This document shows, piece after piece, positions 36,601-48,600 of a DNA stretch of 64,000 nucleotides. Source of the DNA: Progne subis subis. Taxonomy: Eukaryota; Chordata; Aves; Passeriformes; Hirundinidae. Below the pieces are notes generated by a model, which saw only the letters and a list, made by a program, of their open reading frames with translations, had not been told where the DNA came from and did no database searches. Both the position numbers and the translations under genes were made by a program. Position 1 is the first letter of the stretch. Every line of letters begins with the position of its first letter. The stretch lies in the NCBI GenBank assembly GCA_022316685.1, contig JAKJHU010001342.1:1-64000 (forward strand), read 5' to 3'.

Positions 36601-39600
36601 GAGAGCAGTGATTGGGGGCTGGTGGTTTTTAACCAAAACAGGGGAGATTTACATCGGATGTTAGGAAGAATTTTTTCCCTCTGAGGGTGGGGACACCCTG
36701 GCAAGGGCTGCCCAGAGATTCTGTGGTTGCCCCATCCCTGGCAGTGTCCAAGGCCATGTTGGACAGGGCTTGGAGCAACCTGGTCTAAAAGAAGGCGTCC
36801 CTGCCCATGGAACTGAATGAACTCTGAAGTCCCTTCCAACTCAAACCATCCCAGGACTTCATGACGAGGGGAAAGCAGAACTCCAGCACCTGGAAAGATT
36901 ATGTTTTGGGGAGTTTTCCGGCACCTGTAAGAGGGCTGGCACGATGCACTCACCTGGAGCTGGGTGTACTGACAGCTTCCCATCAGGCACTCCGGGAAGA
37001 GGAAGCTGGGATTGCTGGGCCATCTGAGCAGAGGTTAAGAAACACAGAAGAATCCAGTCTGGAGAGCTTGGAGAACTAGTCTGGAAGCCAACATGCCTCT
37101 CATGCTCCGTTTGTGGGGGTAAAGGAGAGAAGATTAAGCTGCTCTTTATACAAATCATTATTCTGTAATAAGATTTATCCATATTAGCACAAAATCACCA
37201 GTACATCTAATCCCCAACTCCTGTTACGCTTCCAAATCCCCCAGCATCCTGCCCCACCAAGTCAAGTAGTGAGAGCTCAGGGGCTTAAAGTCAAAATCTC
37301 AAATCCTTTATCGTGCACCTAAACAGGATGAAATCTGTGAAATCTTGAAATACCCACAAATCCCATTTAATGCCAACAACCTCACTGCTTCAGGAGGCTT
37401 GTCTTGGAAATTTTGGGGGTGGAAAACCGATTTTCCACCTGAAACTGAGGCGGCTCAGCGGCAATGGATTCATAGCCAAGGATACAGGAGAGGCAGAAAA
37501 TCAGCCACTATTGAGGTGATAAGGTGGGGCCAGTTCAAACTTGTCTCAGCCAAAGAGGTGTTTGGTTGCAGGAAGAGTCGGGATATGATGTGTTTTCTGG
37601 CCACTTCCTGAAAGAAGAGCTCCACGATTGTTTGAGGGCCGGACACTAAAAGTACAAGTTGAAGGAACAGTTGAGTAGAGAGCCTGCAGCAGAGATCCCG
37701 GGTTTTCCACCCTGTCCTGTGCTCATCAGCCCAAACTGCACAGATGAAGTCAGGGCAAACCAAAAGCACGTTCCACACTCCAACTTGTTGGTTTTGGATT
37801 TCTCCTGCCGTCTGGTTAAGTCAGAGGGAGCAGCAGGAGATCAAAGTGCCCCATCCTGCAGTGTTTATTAACCGCAGCTCAATTAAAACACACAAAAAAA
37901 GGGCTCTGCTCCCTCTCCACTTGTTATTCCCAGCTCAGCAGCAGCTTTCCTGTCATGCTGAGGGAGTGCTGAGCTGGCTGTTCCATTCCCACCCTCCTCA
38001 TTCCAGCGCCCCCCCCCAAAAATCCCCCCTTACTGTTCCCAACGCCTCTCCCTGAGCTGCCACCTCCTTCCCTAAGTTTCACATATTATTCCCCAAAGAA
38101 CAGTGGCCAAACAGGACTTTCCTCACGAGCCAGCCAAGAAATAGCCCACGACACCAGCACACACAAAGGATGTTTTCAACCTCCCTGACATTTCCAGCTG
38201 CCCCCTGCACCCAGACTCTCCATCAGGGAGAGCTGGGGCTCGGAGGATCACCCATGTCAGAAAGTGGAGGAAGCTCTTTCCCAGCTCACACGTGGCACTG
38301 CTGCCTGTTTGTCCCAGATTTCCCCAGCTCCCTCTGAAGTGTCTCAGCCTCCAAGTGCTGACTAGTCACAGCAGGCTCTTACCTGCATGTTTCCTTCCCA
38401 TCCCTGTTCACCTCCTCCCTCTGGAACCACTTCAAGGCCCACATTTCCCTAATTAGGCTGCCTTATATTCTCCCAATAAAAAATTAACCCGAAAGTTACA
38501 TCTTTGCAGCAAAACTTTAAAAACTTGAACCAAATATCAGCTGCAACATTTTGGCGATGTTATTTCCACATTTTTGAACATGTTTTGAGCAAGTACTTCT
38601 ACATTTTCACGCTTCCCTGAGCTGGTGTTCCTGGTTGCTGTAGGGGAAAGGCTGGAGAACAGGACAGGCTGGATGGAGCAGGTTGCTCTGAGACACTCCA
38701 GCTAGTGGAAGGTATCCCTGCCATGGCAGGGGGTGGAACTGGATGAGCTTTAAGGTCCTTCCAACCCAAGCCATTCCAGGATTCTGTGACAGACCTGGTC
38801 TGAGCTATTACAGCCACTAAAGTACACGAGGGGCAAGTTTGGCTGATGCTGCCAGGGTCAGAATAAAAATTTTTCTCTGAGTGATGTATTCCCATCATCC
38901 TTCTCAGGCTGAGAGTAAAATCCAAGTTCAATGCTCCAAGATCCTTTGTTTTGGTTTTTTTGTTTGTTGTTTTTTTTTCTTGTAGACAGCCTGACAAACA
39001 TCCCCACTTAAATTCAGGGTCATTCAACCACACAGTCCATTAGCTCCCTGCATAAAGCACTTCCCTCAGGTGGCAGAGATGGGCTTAAATAACAGAAAGG
39101 GAGAGTTGATGATCCGTGGACATCTTACCCAGTTTGTGCGGTGTCATAGCCGTGGTGTCTGCTAACTCCAACACGGAGAGATGCTGCAGATTAGATTCCC
39201 TGGGGAAGAAACGAGCCATCAGTGACGAGACAACAAAACGCCTCCCGCTTTAATTGCGCTCATTGTTCAACTCCCACGGAGCGCAGAGCAGCGAGGCCTC
39301 GAAGGGCGGATTTAGCACCAGGCAGAGTCAGCTCAGAACATGGAAGGCAAGAAAATCCTCCCCAGCGCTCCTGGCGTGATGCTCCCACAGCAACCACCTG
39401 CTTTCCACACCAGGAGGGGCATTTCAGGTGGATTAAGGAGGAATCAAAGCCAGGCCAGGCAGAGACTTACAGCGTGTCCATAGGGACGTCGGAGGCCAGG
39501 CACTGGCTCGCCCACCGGATCAGGAAGTAGGACAGCAGCAGGGGAGAGGTGCGGTGCAGCAAGTCCTGATGGGACTGGAAGAGCTGTCCCCCTCCCAAAA

Positions 39601-42600
39601 CCATCTGCAAGGAAAGCACAGAGCTTGGCACACTTGGAGGAACGGCGGGACAAGGGCAACCAGAGAGGTCTGGGTCAGGCCCAGCTTCTGTGAACCCCAA
39701 GGTGCTCAACAGCCCGGCAGGAACTCAGCCCTCTGAGAAAACCAGCAGGATTCTTGTCCCACCTCTGGAATTGTTCAACGACAGATTGGAAAGTGCTTGG
39801 AGAAAGCTGGCCTAGTGGCAAAAATTCGAGCCTTGGAATTAAATAGTCTTTACGGTTCCTCCCAACCCAAAGCATTTGAGGATTGCTGCTCCAGAAATCA
39901 TGGCTTTGCTGCAGAGGGCACCTCCAGATCTCCGTAAGCTCCAGCAAAGAGCACCAGTCACAGGAGATGAAACAATCTGAGCTTTTGAAGGACACGGGTA
40001 TCTCAAGGTGGGAAAGCAGCAGCTCACGTGCCTCATGGTCTGGGAGAGCTCAGCTCCAGAGGGCACCTTGCAATGCACCTTAAACGCTACCAGGACAACC
40101 TTATCCAGGAAAAAGGGGTTTATTTTCAACCAGGAAACTCCCGGCCATTTCTAAGTAAATAATATTGGTTTAAACAAAGCTGGCCTTGTCTGGGGACTTG
40201 TTTTGCATCCCTGTGTCCATCCAAGGCAGCAGCAGCACACCTCACGTGGCCTCAGGCCTGATGGGACAGACCCAGACCAGTCCATCCCACCACTCCAAAC
40301 ACAGGGAGCGTTTGCTCTGGCTGGAGCAGCTTCCAAGGGGCTCAAACTGCAGCCTTGGAGAGTGCTGCCAGAGAATGGAGCTGCCACGGGTGCCAGGAAA
40401 GGGACAGGAGATAGCTGCAAGAGCTGCCTATGTGCTGATTCACACAGGAGGCTGGAATCCATGCCCTGCTCCCACAAATACAGCTTGGCTTCCTGCTTCC
40501 TGCATGTTCATCGAGGAATAAAGGCAATTAGGCTGCTTTGCTTAGGAAGACAAAAGCAGCTGGAGGAGTGAGCGGGACCCGCCCAAGCCTCGGGCTATCC
40601 CAACAGCCTGTGGGAGCAGACATAGCTCCGCCCTGCGCCACCGGCATTCCCAAGGCAGCAGCGCCGGGGGGGCTGCACTCACTGGATCGCCGAGGCGCAG
40701 CAGGAGCTGCTGGAGGATGAGCAGGTCCCGGCAGAGGAGGAAGCGCACGGTGCAGATCTTGGCCACCCCTCCGCACACCACGTGCGCCGCGGTGCCGCTG
40801 CCGAACAGCTGGGACAGGCTCATGCGCAGCGCCAGCTGAGGAGCTGCGGGGGGAAAACCACCCAAGTGAGGCAGGAGCCACAAAGGCAGGGAAAATTCCC
40901 AGGATAAGGACACTTCCCGGTGTTTCCCAGAAGGTTTCACCTCTTTCCATGTCAGCATCTGTCTCGTAGTCCATCTCTCGGATGAGCATTCCAATGGCAT
41001 GGATGGGGTTCCTGATCTCCTGCAGTTTGCTGTGGATATCCTCCATCACATTTTCCCTGCAAAATCAGAAATATCTTCATCATGATGAAAGGCAACCTGA
41101 GGTTCCAACTGAAGAGGGCTCCCTTACACTCCCTTCCAGCGAGGATCAGTATCTGATCAGCCTGGGCATTCCTAACTGGAATCCTTGGCTGGCTTGTGAG
41201 TTTTATTACAGCGCCTGCAGCGACCAGTCTATTTATTCCACTCCCTCAGGCTACCAGGAAATAACAGCCAGATAGCTGGCATTCCACAAGGAAATTTCGA
41301 TTTCGGGTTAGCACAGGAACCACACAGGATGACACGGCCTGACCAAGGCTCTGACCTCTCCCTACTGTCTCCAGGCACTTCTTTCCACACCTAACAGGAA
41401 TTTGTCCCTCTTCTGCTCTCTAGGTTGTGGATGGAAGACCCTGCCAACGACACCAAACCACGGTCCCCATCCCTGGAAAAGCCTCCTGTGGCACAGGGCA
41501 AGGAGCCCACGCGTTTCAAATGCCCTTGGATGCCAAGCAAGGACGGTTCTGGACAATCCCAGCTCAGCCACCCTGAGAAGCTTCTGGAAAACACATCTCC
41601 TTACGTGTCATTAGCTATCAAGTCCTCCAGGATCTGCTCTGCAGCCTTTTCTGGAGGCTGGAGGCGGGAGCAAGCCATTTCCATGATGAATGCCATTTCC
41701 ATGGAAATTGATTCTCCGATCAGGCGAAGGCACTGGACAAGACAGACAACATCACGAGACATCTCCAAATCTGCAATGAAAGAATCTAACTGTGTATTTT
41801 CCAAGAGATTTCCAAGGGAAGGTGGAGAGACCATGCAAAAGCCAGTTAGTTCAGCTCCCACCACCAGTAACAGAAGACTCATCCCATTTCCCTGCACAAA
41901 ACCTTCCCCAATAACAATGAGGCTAAATTAAAGCTCAGGAGTTGACAAGGGAAAGATCAGGGCTTTATTATTCAGAAAACAAAAAAAGATGCAACAATAA
42001 AAAAATGAAATTCCCTCCAAGGGATCTTTTCCAGCCACAGGTGGAAAGAAAATAACTAGTGAAAAAAAAAAAAAAAATCCTGGAAAAAAAAATAGCTCAG
42101 CTCAGCAATCCTTTATGGATGAGATTTTAAATTAAATCCCATTTTTTGAGACTGTGGCTGTTTAAACCAGCCAGGGTGGGAACTGCTGGGGCTCCCAAGT
42201 CCAGCCCAGGTCTCCAGCTTTCCTTCCCTCTGCTCCATAAAAAGCTCAACCAAACGGATGACGATCCTGCTTTATAAAAATATATAAAAATCACTCAGGC
42301 ATGAAAGTGGAGCTTAGGTAATATTTTCCATTGCCTTTTTCTTGGTGAAACGGCATTCCAGGGCCAGCAAAGCACAGAGGGCACTGTGGTGACAATATTA
42401 ATGACATGTTTTCCATACTCTGGCATTCACTTCCCGGAGACAAGGAACAGCATGGCCCCTCTCCCCAGCTGATGTGAAAACATCTCAAATTCTGGAATGG
42501 TTTGGGTTGCAATGGACCTTAAAGCCCATCCAGTCCCACACCCTGCCATGGGCAGGGAAAACCTTCCACTATCCCAGACTGCTCCAAACCCCATCCTTGG

Positions 42601-45600
42601 CACTGGACACGTCCCGGGATGAGGCAGACACAGCTTCTCTGGGCACCTGTGCCAGGGCCTCCCCACCCTCACAGGGAAGAATTTCATCCAACCCAAACAA
42701 TTCCATGATTCTACCGGCAGCCTTGACGCTATTTTCTAATTGCCGGTGTGAGCACGACGGCAAGTTTCACAAAATAAGTATCCCTGCAAAGCCAAAATAA
42801 AACCATCTCCAGGCAACCGTGGATCAGGAGCTCTTCAAGGCATCTCTGTGGAAGCTCCCACATCTCTGACAAGAGGGAAGAAACTCTGAGTATTCTCACC
42901 TTCAAAGATGGCAGCGTCATCCTCGGTCAGGAGGTGCTCGTTGGAGAGGAGATAGAGATGATCAACCAAGGAGCAGGGCACGAGGAAGGACACGGAGCCC
43001 TGAAAGGTGAGGAGAAAGTCCTTGAGCTTCCCAAATCCTCTAGAGAAACTCGGTCGGGGAATCTCACCCCCACCCAGCCTCACCTTCTTTAGCAGGCACA
43101 CCATGCTGGTGTAGGGGTTCAGGTGCAAGGCCAGGGGCCGGGAAAGAGCTTCCTGGTACTGCAGGCAGCAGGCGTAGAACTTGGACCAGAATTCCACCTG
43201 CAGCTGCCAAAACTCCTCTGGGGAGCACTCGTACTCCGTCACACTGCCCTGGAACTGGTGGGAGCAAAACAAGGAGATCAGTAAGAGCGGAGTGGAACAA
43301 GAAGAGGATGAAACAAGAGAAGTTCAGACCCAAAAAGAACATAGGGATCTCTCAGGTAGGGCCCCTAGTAATTGCTATTTGGATTATTTGATCACTATTT
43401 TGGATTCTCTTCCAAAATTCTCTCAGGTAGGGCCCCTAGTAATTGCTATTTGGATTATTTGATCACTATTTTGGATTCTCTTCCAAAATGATGAGCAACC
43501 GCTGCGCAGGGTGGCAGTCTGGGCACCGTGTGATGGGTGACCAAAGTGCCCACAGGGAGCAGAGACAGAACCAGGATTCCAAAAACCCAAGAGGGAAAGG
43601 AAATCCCAGGCAGGAAGGATGAAAACTTGTAACTTTTTTAAAGTTACATCATTCCCTTTGGAGAAATAAAGGATGAACAAAGGCGTGGGGTCACTTGGCG
43701 CCTAAAACATCACCCAGGTACAACACGATATCCTGGAAGGAAAATCCATCTCACCTCGTTTTCCACAGCTAAGGTGACCTCTTTTCTTAACTCATCCCAC
43801 GTCAGATCCATGTGCCTCTCAGTTCCTTGAGAAAAGATCTGCAAAGCAGCACAGGAAACTTGGATTTTAAGGCAAAATAAAAGTCTCACCAAGGGTTCAA
43901 GCAGCACTGGGCGAGGTAAAGCAGGACAAGAGCATCAGCCAGCACTCTGTGGGATGGAAGTGTTAAAAGAAAGGGCTGGATGCTAAATTTGGGATACATG
44001 GATGTGTGGCACTGTGCAGCCACCACACCTCAAGGGATTTAAAATCCATGCGATGTGGCACTTGGGGACATGGGTCAGTGGTGGTCTTGGCCGTGCTGGA
44101 GCGAACCTTCAGATTCCACCATCTCAGAGAGCTTTTCCGACCTTAGCAATTCCACGATTCCATGACATATCCTGACTAACAGCACCACAACGGGGCGCTG
44201 AGTCCCCATTCTCCTGGCTAAATCAGCAGGAATGAAAAACAACCTCAGCAACTTGCTGTGCTATCCAAGGGGGAAAAAACCCAATTATCTGTAGTCTAGG
44301 CTCCACCTCCAGCTGCAGGCACACAGCAGCTGCACTGCAGCCCAGCAGACACCAACCCACTCCAGGGATTCCCAATGAAAACATGCCTTGGCAAGAGCTC
44401 TAAGGAATCCTGATGCCTCACATCCAAAGGGGCTGGAAGAGGATGAACAGAGAGCATCCCAAATTCCCTCTCGCCTACCTGCAAAGCCTTCTGGATGGCC
44501 GCATTACTGAACCGGCCCGGCGTGAAGAGATATTCCAAGTAAATTTCCTGCAAGAAGATCATGACTTAAGGAAGCTCGAGGGCAAGGAGAACATTTAAGC
44601 TGCTGTTTCTGGTCTTTCCTCCCATTCTCAAGGTCATCCCCTGGATCTGTGTTTCTGTCCACATCCTGTTCCCATCTGGGATCAAAAATAGCTTCCTGCA
44701 CGCTCCTGACTTTGTTTATTCCCACTTTCTCTCCTGAGTGACCTTGATATTTTTTGGAGCTGTCCTACAGCTGGCTCACCCTGGGGTCCTGATCCTGTCG
44801 GACCGTCACCTCCTCCTCAGGGAGAGGCTGCACAAACACCTGGTTCCACTGGCCTGCGACATTCCTGGAAGGAAACAAACCTGGAATCAGCTTGGCATCC
44901 ACCTGACCCAAACCTGTGGCTTTCATCAGCAAAAACAGCCCTCTGGGTGTGGAAACAGGAGGTCTGTGCAGTGACAAGGGACAGCTTTGGGCAGGAGAGG
45001 TTAACTCTGGCATTCCTAGCCCTAAACTGATGGAACAGGTGGGAATCCCATTTAAATCAACATTCTCCCCATCTTACAAGCTCCCAAGCAACTCTCAGAC
45101 CAGCAGCTTCCTTTCCTAATATTTGCATGCTCAGAGTATTTTTCATCCACTGTTCAACTCCCTGGCTCTGCACCAACCCACCCTCTCAGCTTTATATTGA
45201 GGGATGATCCTTTCCAATCACCATCTCCCCAAAACACGTTTTTTTCCTGGAAGGGACTATGTGGCTGTTTTGAAAGGAGCTGAGGAGAAGCACAATGCTA
45301 CCTCTGCCACGCTCAAACTCCACTTTCAGCAATCCTGCTGCCTGGCTTTTTACATTTTCCCTGTTCTGGCAGCCTGAGCATACATCTCTGGAGTTGAGGA
45401 GCTCTGTCAGGGTTTTCCTGCAGCTATCCCAGTGACCCATGCCCAAAACTCACTGCTCAAAGTTGATGTATTTCACGACAGTCTGGTTCTCCTCGTTGTG
45501 CCACAGCGCCCAGATCTCGGCTGAGGTTAAGGCAAAGTCAACCAGAGTCTCCTAGGAAAGAGGGAAAGAGACAATTTCCTTTTTTATCCCCAAATTAGAG

Positions 45601-48600
45601 CACAGCAGACAAAGGTGGGCATTTAACAACAGCAAAACATTCCCTTGTGGAATTTAACAGGCTCTGGGAACTGCGCAGCCTGGAAAAGAAGGCGGCTTTG
45701 GGGTGAACAGATTTGCCCCTTCCAGTACCTGAAAGAAACCTCCAAGAAAGATGGAGAGGGAGTCTGGACAAGGGGGGATGGCTCTAAACCGAAAAAGAGG
45801 AGATTCAGATGGGATATTGGGAAGCAGCTGTTCCCTGGGAAGGTGCAGAGGCTGCCCAGACAAACTGTGACTGCCCCATCCCTGAAAGAGTCCAAGGCCA
45901 GGTTGGACAGGGCTTGGAGCACCCGGGATACTGGAAGGTGTCCCTGCCCATGGCAGGAGGTTGGAACAAGATGAGCTTTCAGGGGTTCCTTCCAACCCAA
46001 CCATCCCATGTCCCTATGATTTAAATCCCGAAGTCCAGGCCTCTCCCTGCTGGGGGCCAGCCCCAGCTCTCACCTGCGAGGAGAACAGGGAGGAGATGTG
46101 GTCAAGGCTGTAGCGGCTGCTCTCAGTGCTCACCAGCTGGAAGACACAAAACTACAAACACACCTCCATAAATCACTTCCTGAAAGACTAAACCAACACA
46201 TCCCAGGGAGTCTCATCATTCCAGTCCATCTCCCTGCCCGGTGTTAGGGGTAACAGAATGCAGAGGACAAGAGGGGTGAGCTGAGCACACCAATGGACCC
46301 TCTGGACAGACATCCTGGCTTCACCCTCCTCCCCAAGGACACTCATCCCTGCCTGGACCCGAAGGCCTTTCCAAACACTAAACCTGAAAAACTGTAAGAC
46401 CACCACACCTGGCACTGCCAGTGACCTCAAGATATGGGAAAAGAGGGAGACTAAGGTGGGAAAGCCCCAATTCCTCAGATGCAAGCCCAGCTCTGCGTGT
46501 TCTTCCCAGAGCAGAGCACAGCACTCGTGGGACAGCAGGACTCATGTTACATGCTCTCGTTCTGTGCGGGAATTCCCTGGAGAAAGGGATAAGCTGTCCA
46601 ACAGATGAGCCTGGTTTGTGCCGTCATTCCCCTCCTCCTAAATTTATCGTTCTCCACAAAAAAGTTCCCTCCAAGTTGCAGAAGCACCCACACGCTCCTG
46701 GAGTAAACACACCATCAGCATTTCCATGCTTTTAGCTCCTTTTGGATCTTTCCTTTTCCCACGGAGCAGGAAGTAAACAAGTGAACTAGCCCTCACGGAT
46801 CAACTCAGTCACACAGGGAATTCTCCTCCCGGGGCTCGGGCACACATATCCCGCAATGTTGTGAGGGGAAAAACGTTTATTTAGAAATCACCGACCCCTC
46901 CAGAGGGTCCCACGTGAAACTTTTCCCTATTTTTTGCCTTCCAAACACGAGTCCTAGGGGAATGACTCCTCTTCCCGCAGCCTGAAGAGCCCGTGGCTCC
47001 ATACCTGCCCTCGCTTGGGAGCGTGCATGTAGACTCCCAGGTAAAGGCCCAGGGACTGGGAGAAGGCCAGGCGCAGGCGGTGCCCGGTGCCGGCCGCCAG
47101 CCGCAGGTCCCTGCTGACCGGCATGAATTCCAGCAGATCCGCCACCATCAGGCACATCTGATCCTGCAAACAGCCAAAATATCAGGAGGGCGGCTCGGGA
47201 AACCCTCTGGATTGAGGAACTGCTCGTCTCCCTCCTCTCCTTCCCCTTCCAGACGCCACCTGCCCAGAATTTTCCACAAAGAAAGTTAATTAAGGCTCCA
47301 TACGTTTACCTGAACCACTCCTTGGCTTCTCCCAGCTCACCTGGGCCCCCTTCCCACCAATCCCACGGGCTGCCGGAGCCCAGGCATGTAGGATAAAGCT
47401 TCGCCTCCCTCCCACGGCACATTCCAGTGCCACTGAGCCGTGAAAGCACCGTGCTGCTCCATTAGCTCCGGCACTCAATAGCCGGAGCAAGAGGCTTTTA
47501 TTAACTTCTTGTTGACAAAGACACTTTCATTACTGCTGAAAGCAGGAGAAAATCCATTTGGGATGGCTCCTTAGGCCTCAAAGCGCTCCTGCCTGCCTTC
47601 CCAAACGCTCCAGTAGGTCTGGAAACAACCCTTATGCCAGGAATGAGGGCGGGCAGGAAACCCCTCGCTTCACAGACACTGCTACAAACACACACCACGA
47701 CTGTTCTCACATACTGTCCCAAATCCCGGCGCGGAGAAGCCACAGCCACAATTTAATGGGAGACAGACCCGTGCCAAGCACTCAGCCGTGATTCCTTGGG
47801 CTTCATTTTGCTTCCCCAAACCCAGGTTCTGCTCACCTTGTAGGACCACATCCGGAGCTTATGGTCCTGGCAGAGGGCGAAGAGGAAGGCGTCGTGATCC
47901 AGGCAGTGCACGGAGAGGCTGACAGGCACATCCGAGGGGCCGCCCTCGCCTCTGGAAAACCAGAGGTTACATCAGCACCTTCAAAGAAAATTCCCCATCC
48001 CTGGAAATGTCCAAACCCATCCCGGACTCCGGTCTAGTGAAGATGCCCCTGCCCTAAGCACGGGGTGGGACTGGATAAGCTTTAAGGCCCCTTCCAACTC
48101 AAACCATTCCAGGATTTCCTGATTCTAAAATCACAGCAGGTGAACAGATCCAAGGCAGTGGGCGTTCCACCATTATGCTTAAATCCAAATAAACCAGTGG
48201 GTGAGATCAGGATAAAGGAATCTTTCAGCATCCACCACACCAGTGTCACCCGGTTCTTCACTTGCTCTGGTGGAACTGAAGCACATTCCCACTTCCCCAT
48301 CCCCAGGCCTGGTACTTGCAGAACACAGGCAAAGGAGCCAGAGGGAAAAAAGGATCCAAGCAGATCGCAGCACAGATCCTGCCAGCCCCTAACAAGGATC
48401 CAAGAAGCCATGAGAAAGGATCCTGCCAGCCCCCAGGCAACAGCCCTCGATGGTCAAAATCATTCAGGGCATCAAGGGACTCACTCCCAATCCCAAGAAA
48501 AAGGCCCCAGGATTCAGCTGTGTACTCTAAGCCACCCTAACGATCCCAACCCACCACAGAGCATCCATGTGATCCCCACGTAACCTCTGGCGGTCAGGAA

